A stretch of 64,000 bases of DNA from Nostoc sp. NIES-4103 (GTDB taxonomy: Bacteria > Cyanobacteriota > Cyanobacteriia > Cyanobacteriales > Nostocaceae). The stretch lies in NCBI RefSeq assembly GCF_002368335.1, contig NZ_AP018288.1, forward strand, positions 680,607 to 744,606, written 5' to 3'. Position 1 is the first letter of the stretch. Every line of letters begins with the position of its first letter. Below the pieces are notes generated by a model. It saw nothing but the letters and a program-made list of their open reading frames with translations, ran no database searches and was not told where the DNA came from. Positions 44,441 to 53,375 of this stretch are shown piece by piece. The translations under genes and the position numbers were made by a program.

Positions 44441-45298
44441 ATGAATAAGCCATATAACCAACATTATGTACCTCAATCGATACTGAGGAATTTTGAATTT
44501 CAAAACGATAAAGTCTATTCTTTGATAAAAGTAAATGAAGAGGAATTGGTTATATCACCAATTAATGTAAAAAAATTATGTCAAGAAAGAGGCTTCTATG
44601 AAAAAAGTGCTACAAGCAGTAATAATACACAAATTGGAAAAATAAATTATGATATATCTGCTTTTGATAAACTAGATTCTGAAATAGCTCCTATTTTCAT
44701 AAAAATCATTCAAAACGATGATTTACAAAATCTTGATTCAAATGAAAGCTCTAAATTGATTGAATATACCGTATATCAATATCTTCGAGTAAAATCAGTT
44801 AGAAATATTGGACATCAATTCTGGGATAATGAAGAAGATATAAGAGATGGTCATGCTGAAATTTTGACAGATAAACAATTCATTACAGACGTAATAAATA
44901 TTTTGAGTAATTATCAATTAGATATTATAAAACCCATCAGTGGAGATGAATTTGTTATATCTGATTCTCCTGTTCTCTGGGATGCTACAGGTGAAGGAAT
45001 TTACTTTCCTATAAATCCAAATATATGTTTATATTATCATCATAAAAAATATGGTCTAGACAATCGCCTGGATTCAATATGTATTAATGAATTGCAGTTC
45101 TCAGCATCTGTAAAACATACAATTGCTCGAAGTGAGTCTGTTCTGCATAAGCTCAAGAATAATGAGCATAAAGACCATATTGTAAACTTCTGTCAATCTG
45201 GTAGACCTTCTTATTGGAAATGTATTTTACAGACACGAAACTTTGAAGAATGCAAAATAAGATTTAAAGACTTAATGGGTGATTTTGAAATTATATGA
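44441..45298 (+). CDS. DUF4238 family protein
   Basis: 285 residues. The N-terminus NKPYNQHYVPQSILRNFEFQNDKVYSL is the family hallmark (HYVPQ..L+NF). The function of DUF4238 is unknown; members are patchily distributed, often in accessory regions. The gene is noticeably richer in A+T than most of its neighbours and follows a MITE-like repeat, which suggests recent acquisition. No ribosome site stands out; the ATG at 44441 gives the usual family start. Confidence 0.88.
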   Translation: MNKPYNQHYVPQSILRNFEFQNDKVYSLIKVNEEELVISPINVKKLCQERGFYEKSATSSNNTQIGKINYDISAFDKLDSEIAPIFIKIIQNDDLQNLDSNESSKLIEYTVYQYLRVKSVRNIGHQFWDNEEDIRDGHAEILTDKQFITDVINILSNYQLDIIKPISGDEFVISDSPVLWDATGEGIYFPINPNICLYYHHKKYGLDNRLDSICINELQFSASVKHTIARSESVLHKLKNNEHKDHIVNFCQSGRPSYWKCILQTRNFEECKIRFKDLMGDFEII

Positions 45299-45385
45299 AA
45301 ATGCGCTAGGTTAGGCGCTTATAAAGATATTTGGATTAACAAATAACCTAATTTTGCGCCTTAACCCAGGATAGTTATTGAAGTC

Positions 45386-47599
45386 TTAATGCACTAATTG
45401 AATCGCCCTTTTTGTCAACGCTTCTGCTGTCAAACCATTAAAGGCCATCAACTCGCCAGCACTGGCTGTTGTTTCTCCACGCTTCCACGCAAAGGTGTCG
45501 CGCTTGACTGTACTGCGTAACAGAATTGGTTCCAGCATGGCGGCTGCACCACCAGTCACACCAATTAATGCATCACCACCAAATAATTCCGCAAATTTGG
45601 CATCATTCAAAAAACCACCATCGGGTTCTGAACAAGTATCCCAGGCTGTATCATCAGGACGATATAAGCGACGAGGATTAATTACAGAAACAATCTTGGC
45701 ACCAATACCTTCATTTTCTAAGAAAGCAGCAGCTTCAAATACTGGTAATAATGTCATGTCGCCAATGACAGCAAATACAACTTTCTTATCTCCTGCAACT
45801 TCATGCAACACCACTGCACCATCTTGCAAACCTTGACGAGTTTGGGCAAAGGTTGTGCGAATTGGTAACGGTGATTTACTAGCAGTAATTACAATTCCTT
45901 TATTCTTAGTTGTTAACGCCCAGTCATAACAAACTTGAATACTGTTAGCATCGGGGGGAAATAATGGGAAGACATTACCATTTCGCATCAGCGAGGCAAA
46001 GTAAGCTTCAATTTCTGGTCTTTGGTGAGTCCAACCGTTGCGCCCTTGCTCTAATGCACCAGCTGTGAATAAAGTAATTGTTGAGGGAGTTTGACGGCGC
46101 AATTCTGCCATTGCTTGGGTTACAGTTTGCCAAATTGGTAATCCGTTGATGGCAAAAGATTCGTAGGAACACCACAAAGTTCTCGCACCCATCAGCGATA
46201 AACCAGCTGCTAAACCTGCACAAGCATCTTCACTCAAAGGTTCATAAACTTGTCCGTTTGGTGCTTGGTTATATAAGTCGTCGGTTGTGGGGTGGATAAT
46301 TTTGAGTGCTTGGTTGATGTTGGCTATCCCTGATGCTTCGTTACCATCGGCGTTGGTGACAAGGAAATTTTTATCTTTTTGTCCTACTATTCCTACTAAC
46401 CTTCCCATTGCAGTTGTGGAAACTTTCGGTTCTCCACTGACTGCATATTCTTCTAAAGGTAATTTACCTAAGTCTGGCAATGGTAATTCAAATTCTGTCA
46501 CCACAGTTTTAGCTGCGGGGCCTCCACCAGCACGTTCGGCATTTGTGCGTACAAGTTGCCAAACTTCTGGTGCTAAAGCACGCGCTTGTAATGCACTAAC
46601 TATATGGGGAGCATCGAGGGTATCTTTGGGATAGAGGTTGTGAGATTTGGCGCCCCTGGCATGGACTCCTGCACCTTTGAGTTGTTTAATGATGAAGACG
46701 GTAAGTTTGCCGTTGAGGGCTGAACGTGCTGCTTTATCCACACCAACGAGTACAGCTTTGGTAAAGGCTAACCGCTGTTCTAAGGAAAAGGCGGTACTAT
46801 CAACGTAATCCCCTGGTTGGTTTTGATCGTCAAATTCTTTGGCATCGACTAACACGACTTCATCAAAACCGTTACCTTGCCAATATGCTTCCATCTGTGC
46901 GTTGGTTTTGAGGGAAACCATACTGTGGTGTTCTTGGCTGTAACCGTTCCATACTAGTACAGGCAAAAAGTTGGTGACGCTGGGGTAAGCGGTATGGAAG
47001 TGAGCGATCGCACTTATAATATAAGGCTCACCCAATCCGCCATCCCCAACGGTGAAGGGAAATAACTTGTCTTGATGCAGCAATGCAGCCGCCATTGCAA
47101 AATGTTGTCCTTGCCCCAAAGGCCCGGCTGGTGCCAAAATACCAGGTATGTAACCAGAAAGATGTCCTAAAAGTCCGTGCTTTTCTCGGAAGCGATCGCG
47201 CAATTGTTGTACTGTGAAAATTCCCATATCCTCTAATGAGCGATCTAGGAACATGGCACTGTAAAATCCGGGGGCGTGGTGTCCCACTTCAGTGATAATG
47301 TTTTTATATCCCAGCATGACAAGAGCTGCATAAGCTTCTGCTTGGCTGGCAAATCCGCCTGGATGCCCAGAAGCTTTGCTACCTGTGATTTGTAATGTCA
47401 GGTAACGTAAAGCATCAGATGCTAGTAAAGTTTGATACACAGCATTTGGTTCTGTAGGAGATGCGATCGCTATTTTGCCCGACTCTACAGCAGGTGTTGC
47501 ACCATAGGTTTCAAAACCTGATAGCACTTCACTAAAATATTGAATTCCTTCGCAAAAATCGGGAAGTGCTGAAGATGCTTTTGGGGTAATTGCCGTCAT
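45386..47599 (-). CDS. Phosphoketolase (xylulose-5-phosphate/fructose-6-phosphate)
   Basis: About 737 residues from the ATG at 47599. A thiamine-diphosphate enzyme cleaving xylulose-5-P (or fructose-6-P) to acetyl-P plus glyceraldehyde-3-P (or erythrose-4-P). Family marks: HLSGYIPGILAPAGPLGQGQH, VGDGGLGEPY, VWNGYSQEHHSMVS, and the C-terminal half GRNGWTHQRPEIEAYFA. It provides a carbon-saving route to acetyl-CoA in cyanobacteria. No acetate kinase or phosphotransacetylase gene is adjacent. The N-terminal 50 residues and the overall sequence are rather divergent from the main bacterial Xfp, so activity is likely but not certain. Confidence 0.9.
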   Translation of the reverse strand: MTAITPKASSALPDFCEGIQYFSEVLSGFETYGATPAVESGKIAIASPTEPNAVYQTLLASDALRYLTLQITGSKASGHPGGFASQAEAYAALVMLGYKNIITEVGHHAPGFYSAMFLDRSLEDMGIFTVQQLRDRFREKHGLLGHLSGYIPGILAPAGPLGQGQHFAMAAALLHQDKLFPFTVGDGGLGEPYIISAIAHFHTAYPSVTNFLPVLVWNGYSQEHHSMVSLKTNAQMEAYWQGNGFDEVVLVDAKEFDDQNQPGDYVDSTAFSLEQRLAFTKAVLVGVDKAARSALNGKLTVFIIKQLKGAGVHARGAKSHNLYPKDTLDAPHIVSALQARALAPEVWQLVRTNAERAGGGPAAKTVVTEFELPLPDLGKLPLEEYAVSGEPKVSTTAMGRLVGIVGQKDKNFLVTNADGNEASGIANINQALKIIHPTTDDLYNQAPNGQVYEPLSEDACAGLAAGLSLMGARTLWCSYESFAINGLPIWQTVTQAMAELRRQTPSTITLFTAGALEQGRNGWTHQRPEIEAYFASLMRNGNVFPLFPPDANSIQVCYDWALTTKNKGIVITASKSPLPIRTTFAQTRQGLQDGAVVLHEVAGDKKVVFAVIGDMTLLPVFEAAAFLENEGIGAKIVSVINPRRLYRPDDTAWDTCSEPDGGFLNDAKFAELFGGDALIGVTGGAAAMLEPILLRSTVKRDTFAWKRGETTASAGELMAFNGLTAEALTKRAIQLVH

Positions 47600-47979
47600 G
47601 CTGAGTACCTTATACAAAAAGGAAATGATAGAAGATGCTGGTTTAATTTAACAAAAATTTTACATCTTTCAGGTTGTAACAGTTGATTGCTTTTTTGCAG
47701 CTTCAGGATAAATAGTTTAAATCGTTACTCAACAATAATTGATGAGTTTCAGTTGTCCACCGCTACAGTTAATCTCTAGTATGGCAACTATACTTATGAG
47801 AGTTAGTATAAAAAATATCAGTATTTATATTGCCAAGCGATCGCCTGAAGTTTTCAACTTCCAAATTCTTCTTGCATAATTGTTCTATCATCCAATTTGG
47901 ATATTCCGCGATATAGATACGTTCTTGATATCCAGCGTCTAAAGTAAATAGGTAATACAAGATGAGGTAATTTATATAC
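47600..47979. other. Divergent gap
   Basis: 380 bp, AT-rich, one HIP1-like site at 47838; no gene or clear structure. It must hold the promoters of phosphoketolase (minus) and the DUF2993 gene (plus). Confidence 0.55.
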
Positions 47980-48738
47980 ATGCCTGATGAGCAACCTTTA
48001 GAAGCACAATTACTATCCCACGAAGCCGAAAGAAGAATATCACAACAACTTGATGAAGTAGAAAATATTGATATCAATGTGCAAACTGATCTGTTGAAAA
48101 TAGTTCAGGGAAAGGCAGAGGCAGTTTCCGTTACAGGTCAAGGATTAGTAATACAAGAAGACATCCGCGTCCAAGAAATCAAACTGCAAACAGATAAAAT
48201 TTCTATCAATCCCTTCAGCGTTTTTTTTGGTCAAATTAAATTAGATGAACCGGTTAATGCTGTTGCTCGCATTATACTTACAGAAGCTGATATCAACCAC
48301 ATATTGAAGTCAGATTTGATTCGAGATTTTACACAAAACTTGCAATTAGATATAGATGGCGAAACTCAGAGTCTAGATTTGCAAGAAACTCAGGTGTTTT
48401 TACTCGAAGATAGCAAAATCGAATTGAGGGGAAGACTACTAATCAAGGAAAGAGAAAATACTCAACCATTAGCTTACACAGTCAGAATTAGCCCACGTTT
48501 TGACTCAAAAACATTGATGGTGGAGAGTTTCAACTGTATTGAGGGAGAGGGTATATCATTAGAATTCATCACAGCTGTGATCAAGAAAGTCAAAAAACTC
48601 CTCAAGATACGACATTTAAAGTGGGAAGATATGACGATTAGTATTAAAGATATAAAAGTAGAAAAAAATAGTTTCAAACTTTTGGTAGAAGCTGACGTGA
48701 AACAAATCCCCTTATCTACAGATTTACTATCTCCTTAG
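47980..48738 (+). CDS. DUF2993 (LmeA-like) protein
   Basis: 252 residues. DUF2993 pattern: ERRISQQLDEVENIDINVQTDLLKIVQGKAEAVSVTGQGLV, then the strand-rich ISINPFSVFFGQIKLDEPVNAVARIILTEADINHIL. DUF2993 proteins are lipid-binding beta-rich proteins, usually periplasmic, but no signal peptide is visible here, so this one appears cytoplasmic or start-truncated. Downstream lies CrtO, 106 bp away on the same strand; whether the two are linked in function is open. Confidence 0.85.
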   Translation: MPDEQPLEAQLLSHEAERRISQQLDEVENIDINVQTDLLKIVQGKAEAVSVTGQGLVIQEDIRVQEIKLQTDKISINPFSVFFGQIKLDEPVNAVARIILTEADINHILKSDLIRDFTQNLQLDIDGETQSLDLQETQVFLLEDSKIELRGRLLIKERENTQPLAYTVRISPRFDSKTLMVESFNCIEGEGISLEFITAVIKKVKKLLKIRHLKWEDMTISIKDIKVEKNSFKLLVEADVKQIPLSTDLLSP

Positions 48739-48844
48739 TATGATATATTTGAAAACAAATACTAAGTTTTGTAACTAATGAGCGATGGAGATTGCTTAAA
48801 AGTTTTTTAAACTAAAGAAGCTAGTTGATTCTAAAATAACAGAT

Positions 48845-50539
48845 ATGCAAGAGTATGACGTTGTAATTATTGGTGCAGGACACAATGGCCTAGTATGTGC
48901 AGCTTATTTGCTGAAAGCTGGTTATAGCGTTCTACTACTAGAAAAGCGTTCAGTTCCAGGTGGGGCAGCAACAACAGAAGAATGTTTACCAAAAGAAGCC
49001 CCAGGATTTAAGTTTAACTTGTGTGCTATTGATCACGAATTTATTCACTTAGGGCCAGTTGTTGAAGAATTAGAACTAACAAAATACGGTTTGGAATATC
49101 TACAGTGCGATCCAGTTGTATTTTGTCCTCATCCCGATGGCAAGTATTTCTTAGCGCATAAATCTGTGGAGAAGACTTGTGCAGAAATTGCCAGATATAG
49201 CGATCGCGATGCCAAAAAATACGCAGAATTTACAGACTACTGGCAGCGGGCACTCGGTGCAATGATACCTATATTTAATGCACCGCCAAAGTCAGTTATC
49301 GATATTGTCGGTAACTACGATATCACAAAACTCAAAGATTTATTTTCAGTAATTGGTTCTCCCAACAAAACACTCGACTTTATTCGCACCATGTTGACCA
49401 GTGCTGAAGATTCACTCAATGAGTGGTTTGATTCAGAATTTCTCAAAGCGCCATTGGCTAGACTAGCATCAGAACTGGGTGCGCCACCATCGCAAAAAAC
49501 CCTTGGGATTGGTGCAATTATGATGGCAATGCGTCATAACCCTGGAATGGCAAGACCACGAGGTGGGACTGGCGCACTTGTGCAAGCTTTGGTGAATTTA
49601 GTTAAAAGTAAAGGCGGCGTCATTCTCACAGATCAGCATGTTGAAAAAGTTTTAATTGACGATGGCAAAGCCGTTGGTGTGCGGGTTGCTGGCGGTAAAG
49701 AATACCGTGCTAAATATGGTGTGATTTCTAACATCGATGCCAAGCGGTTGTTTTTACAAATGACCGATAAAAGCGATGTCGATGCAGCAGATCCCGACTT
49801 GTGGGAAAGATTAGAACGCCGTATCGTTAATAATAATGAAACTATCCTCAAGATAGACTTGGCTTTAGACGAACCCCTGCATTTTCCCTACCACGCCCAC
49901 AAAGATGAATATCTTGTTGGTTCTATCTTAATTGCAGATTCCGTTTCTCACGTTGAACAAGCTCATAGTAAATGTACCTTGGGCGAGATACCCGATTCTG
50001 ATCCATCGATGTATGTGGTGATGCCTAGTTATTTAGACCCTAGTTTAGCACCACCAGGTAAACATACCGTGTGGATTGAATTTTTCGCACCTTACCAAAT
50101 TGCAGGTGCAGAAGGCACAGGTTTAAAAGGTACTGGTTGGACAGATGAATTGAAAAACAAAGTTGCAGATCGGGTAGTTGACAAATTAGCAACTTATGCA
50201 CCTAATGTGAAAAACGCCACCATCGCCCGCCGTGTGGAAAGTCCAGCCGAACTAGGCGAAAGATTGGGTGCATATAAGGGGAATTACTATCATATTGATA
50301 TGACCTTAGATCAGATGGTATTTTTCCGTCCTTTACCAGAAATAGCCAATTATAAAACCCCCATTGAAAATCTATATTTGACTGGGGCGGGTACTCATCC
50401 GGGTGGTTCAATTTCTGGAATGCCAGGACGCAATTGTGCGCGATCGTTTTTGCAAAGTAAGCATCCCATTGCCCAGACTTTGAAGGATGCAAAAGATTCG
50501 ATTAAGTCAACTGTCGGGTCAGTGTTTGGAATTATTTAG
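48845..50539 (+). CDS. crtO: Beta-carotene ketolase CrtO
   Basis: 564 residues, related to phytoene desaturases. The FAD motif DVVIIGAGHNGLVCAAYLLKAG starts the protein; CrtO-specific stretches include CAIDHEFIHLGPV, LNEWFDSEFLKAPLARL, HNPGMARPRGGTGAL and TGAGTHPGGSISGMPGRNCARS at the end. CrtO adds a keto group to beta-carotene, giving echinenone, a photoprotective membrane carotenoid and a ligand precursor for orange carotenoid protein. No other carotenoid gene is adjacent. A strong terminator follows. Confidence 0.93.
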   Translation: MQEYDVVIIGAGHNGLVCAAYLLKAGYSVLLLEKRSVPGGAATTEECLPKEAPGFKFNLCAIDHEFIHLGPVVEELELTKYGLEYLQCDPVVFCPHPDGKYFLAHKSVEKTCAEIARYSDRDAKKYAEFTDYWQRALGAMIPIFNAPPKSVIDIVGNYDITKLKDLFSVIGSPNKTLDFIRTMLTSAEDSLNEWFDSEFLKAPLARLASELGAPPSQKTLGIGAIMMAMRHNPGMARPRGGTGALVQALVNLVKSKGGVILTDQHVEKVLIDDGKAVGVRVAGGKEYRAKYGVISNIDAKRLFLQMTDKSDVDAADPDLWERLERRIVNNNETILKIDLALDEPLHFPYHAHKDEYLVGSILIADSVSHVEQAHSKCTLGEIPDSDPSMYVVMPSYLDPSLAPPGKHTVWIEFFAPYQIAGAEGTGLKGTGWTDELKNKVADRVVDKLATYAPNVKNATIARRVESPAELGERLGAYKGNYYHIDMTLDQMVFFRPLPEIANYKTPIENLYLTGAGTHPGGSISGMPGRNCARSFLQSKHPIAQTLKDAKDSIKSTVGSVFGII

Positions 50540-50552
50540 GTTTGATTGGAAG

Positions 50553-50593
50553 ACGCAAAGGTGCGAAGAAAGACTTCGTACCTTTGCGTTTTG
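50553..50593 (+). terminator. Terminator after crtO
   Basis: ACGCAAAGGT with ACCTTTGCGT, continued by CGAAG/CTTCG after one mismatch, 5-nt loop, followed by TTT. Starts 14 bp after the crtO stop. Confidence 0.85.
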
Positions 50594-50617
50594 GCAGTAA
50601 TTTGTTAAGTAAATAGG

Positions 50618-50740
50618 GACACCCTAGCGACTAGAAGTCACGGCTACACAGGCAAAACCCGCCTACGCGGTTTCAAAAAGCTTTATTTGTGGTTAGTCGT
50701 ACAGGCAAATTTAGCTTGCGTAGTAGCGAATTATATTTGT
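50618..50740. repeat. Dispersed cyanobacterial hairpin repeat
   Basis: Stretch beginning GACACCCTAGCGACTAGAAG with AACCCGCCTACGCGGTT hairpin and a terminal GCGTAGTAGCGAATTATATT, wording I recall from many Nostoc-type intergenic repeats. Confidence 0.6.
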
Positions 50741-50843
50741 CCTATACTTTCATACTTGCGGTAGAGGTAATGTTCACTAAAACAATTGTAATTATGGCAA
50801 TAGACTAATATACAAGCGCTGTTTGTAGCACTCCGAGATAGTT

Positions 50844-51074
50844 ATGGATGCTTACATAAAAAAAAGAACTTTTAACACATCCAATTCTGGGATGACTGAT
50901 GAAGATTGGTTCAACTTAGGAAAATCTGATGCTTGGGCTAGAAAACCCAAAGCATCACCAGAACAAGATTCTCAAGCTGCTAGTATGTACGATTTAGGTT
51001 ACAGTGAGGGAGAAATTCAACATCCACCAACTGAAACTAGAAAGGCTCCTCAGTGTAATCATAAATCGCTCTGA
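50844..51074 (+). CDS. Small hypothetical protein
   Basis: 76 residues, polar, probably partly disordered. The middle MTDEDWFNLGKSDAWARKPKA and SMYDLGYSEGEI share a (D/S)LG-S-(D/G)-type motif suggesting an internal two-fold repeat. Function unknown. Its stop codon abuts the stop of the convergent DUF1499 gene without a spare base (TGATCA). Confidence 0.6.
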   Translation: MDAYIKKRTFNTSNSGMTDEDWFNLGKSDAWARKPKASPEQDSQAASMYDLGYSEGEIQHPPTETRKAPQCNHKSL

Positions 51075-51560
51075 TCAAATGTTTAAATCGCGTAAAGCCA
51101 AACGAATTTGCTCCATACGCCTGCGGTTAACACCAAGATCCGATTCTCCCACGCGAGATGCCGATCGCAAATGAATTACTGATTCATCGGGAGGAAAATA
51201 AAACTCTACATCATCAATAAATTTGAAAATGCGGCTTTTAGAAAGAGCGTGGATGTAATTATCTGTTTGTTCTATAACTTCTGTACGGGGAACAACCGTA
51301 AGAACTTTGAGTAAAGTTTCTCTAGCTGCATCACGGCTGACATGATAAGGAATCGGGTCAATAGCATGTTTAGGATCTGCATTTTGACTCACAACACAAT
51401 TGTTTGAAGCCGGACAAACACTCAGATAACCGTTATTAATTCCCAAAGTAGAAGCAGCCCAACTAGGGGTAGCAAGTATTAAACCACAACTCAGGGTTAG
51501 GAGTATTGCAAAAACACTCAAAACGAAACGCCGCGCGATCGCAGTTAACAAACCGGACAT
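51075..51560 (-). CDS. DUF1499 family exported protein
   Basis: About 161 residues from the ATG at 51560, 11 bp after GAGGAG. Signal peptide to about SWAAS, then the DUF1499 pattern: LSVCPASNNCVVSQNAD, ARETLLKVLTVVPRTEVIEQTDNYIHALSKSRIFKFIDDVEFYF and a terminal VNRRRMEQIRLALRDL. Function unknown; located in periplasm or lumen. An in-frame TTG at 51578 is less likely. Confidence 0.9.
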   Translation of the reverse strand: MSGLLTAIARRFVLSVFAILLTLSCGLILATPSWAASTLGINNGYLSVCPASNNCVVSQNADPKHAIDPIPYHVSRDAARETLLKVLTVVPRTEVIEQTDNYIHALSKSRIFKFIDDVEFYFPPDESVIHLRSASRVGESDLGVNRRRMEQIRLALRDLNI

Positions 51561-51622
51561 GATAAATCTACTCCTCAAGCTTTAACTAGCACTCAATTAT
51601 TTTCGGCTATTTCAGGGAAATT

Positions 51623-51650
51623 GTAGGGGCGTACAGCTGTACGCCCCTAC
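51623..51650. repeat. Perfect 28-bp palindrome
   Basis: GTAGGGGCGTACAG and its exact complement with no loop base. A known type of dispersed repeat in Nostoc-like genomes. Between the DUF1499 start and the end of trmFO. Confidence 0.8.
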
Positions 51651-51724
51651 TCGACGCTAAGAAAAACTCTGCGCCTTTGCGCCTACCCTGCGGGAAGCCG
51701 CTTCGCGTCTATGCGCGAAACAAT

Positions 51725-53038
51725 TCACAAACTACCTTTCCAACTTGCCAAATCAGCCAGAGAGCGATCGCGGTAACGTCCATAACGCTCTTGCTTATTC
51801 TTAATCTTCACACCCAAATCTGGCAAAATGCCAAAATTCGGCGGCATCGGCTGAAAATGTTTCGGTGAAGCAGAACTGATAAACTCAAACAGCGCCCCCA
51901 TCATCGTTGTGGGTGGTATAACCAACGGTTCTAAACCCAAAGCTAGCCGCGCCGCATTTCTCCCAGCCAAGCAGCCACCCGCCGCCGCCGCAGTGTAACC
52001 TTCAGTCCCAATCAACTGTCCGGCTGCAAACAAAGTCGGATGTTGTTTAAATTGCAGGGTAGGATACATTAACTGGGGAGCATTAATAAACGTATTGCGG
52101 TGCATCACACCCAGTCTGACAAATTCCGCTTCCTCCAAACCTGGAATTAACCTAAATACACGCTTTTGTTCACCCCAACGCAAGTTTGTTTGGAATCCTA
52201 CCATATTCCAAAGTTGTCCGGCTTTGTCTTCTTGTCGCAACTGCACCACCGCGTAGGGACGTTCACCAGTGCGGCTGTCAGACAACCCCACTGGCTTGAG
52301 GGGGCCATAGCGCATTGTATCTTCGCCGCGTTGTGCTAATTCTTCAATTGGCAAACAAGCTTCAAAAAACTTCGCCGTTTCCCGTTCAAAATCCTTGAGT
52401 TCTGTTTGTTCAGCTTGGCGCAGTTCTTCCCAAAACCGTAAATACTGCTCTTTATTCATTGGGCAGTTGAGATAAGCCGCTTCACCTTTGTCATAGCGTG
52501 ATGCCATAAAAGCAATATCGCGGTTAATCGATTCTCCCACAATAATCGGGCTAGCGGCATCGAAAAAGCTGAGATATTCCATCCCTGTTAACTGGCGCAA
52601 TTCTTGGGCTAAGTCGGGACTAGTTAAAGGCCCTGTCGCCAAAACTACAATTCCTTCGGGAATGGCTGGGACTTCGCCACGACGAAATTCAACTAAAGGA
52701 TGGTTAGATACGGTTTGTGTTAAATCTTCGCTAAATTGTCCTCTGTCCACAGCCAACGCACCCCCAGCCGGGACAGCGTGTTCATCAGCTTTGGAGATGA
52801 CAATTGAATTAAGTTGGCGTAATTCTTCGTGCAACAATCCAGTGGCGCGATCGCTTGCCATTGCCCCAAAGGAATTACTACACACCAATTCTGCCAGATG
52901 TTCTGTATGATGAGCGGGGCTGAAGCGTTTGGGGCGCATTTCATGGAGAATCACAGGCACACCAGCCTGGGCGATTTGCCAAGCTGCTTCTGTCCCAGCT
53001 AGTCCACCTCCAATTACTTGTATCGGTTGTTGAGTCAT
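51725..53038 (-). CDS. trmFO: TrmFO, folate-dependent tRNA (m5U54) methyltransferase
   Basis: About 437 residues from the ATG at 53038. FAD motif IQVIGGGLAGTEAAWQIA; the conserved Cys lies exactly at residue 53 in ELVCSNSFGA, and the second Cys in YLNCPMNKEQY. It methylates U54 of tRNA with methylene-tetrahydrofolate and FAD, replacing the SAM-dependent TrmA. Full length. The upstream 22 codons in frame are not conserved. Confidence 0.97.
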   Translation of the reverse strand: MTQQPIQVIGGGLAGTEAAWQIAQAGVPVILHEMRPKRFSPAHHTEHLAELVCSNSFGAMASDRATGLLHEELRQLNSIVISKADEHAVPAGGALAVDRGQFSEDLTQTVSNHPLVEFRRGEVPAIPEGIVVLATGPLTSPDLAQELRQLTGMEYLSFFDAASPIIVGESINRDIAFMASRYDKGEAAYLNCPMNKEQYLRFWEELRQAEQTELKDFERETAKFFEACLPIEELAQRGEDTMRYGPLKPVGLSDSRTGERPYAVVQLRQEDKAGQLWNMVGFQTNLRWGEQKRVFRLIPGLEEAEFVRLGVMHRNTFINAPQLMYPTLQFKQHPTLFAAGQLIGTEGYTAAAAGGCLAGRNAARLALGLEPLVIPPTTMMGALFEFISSASPKHFQPMPPNFGILPDLGVKIKNKQERYGRYRDRSLADLASWKGSL

Positions 53039-53375
53039 AGTTAAAATTTTGATTCCTATAGCAATCCTATCTGATTTGTGAAAAATATTTTTTATTTGAA
53101 CCACAGAGGCGCAGAGAGCGCAGAGAGTTAATAAAGAGAGATTTTCACAATTGATTTAGGATGGCTATAGTTTAGTTAAAGATAATTTGCTGGGAATGTA
53201 TCTGTATGATATTTATTATAATTTAATTAATAATTATTGATATCTCAAAATGTCAGTATTTTCAAAAAATAACTTTGAGCATTGAAAAAACTTTATTTAA
53301 ACAAATATTTAAAAATTAATAATTTAATAATTTTTTGCTTCCCAAAAAAGTAATTTTTTTTAATTTATTAATATC
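53039..53375. other. AT-rich gap with a repeat scrap
   Basis: Contains a CACAGAGGCGCAGAG-type repeat scrap (53101-53128) and long A/T runs; no gene. Confidence 0.55.
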
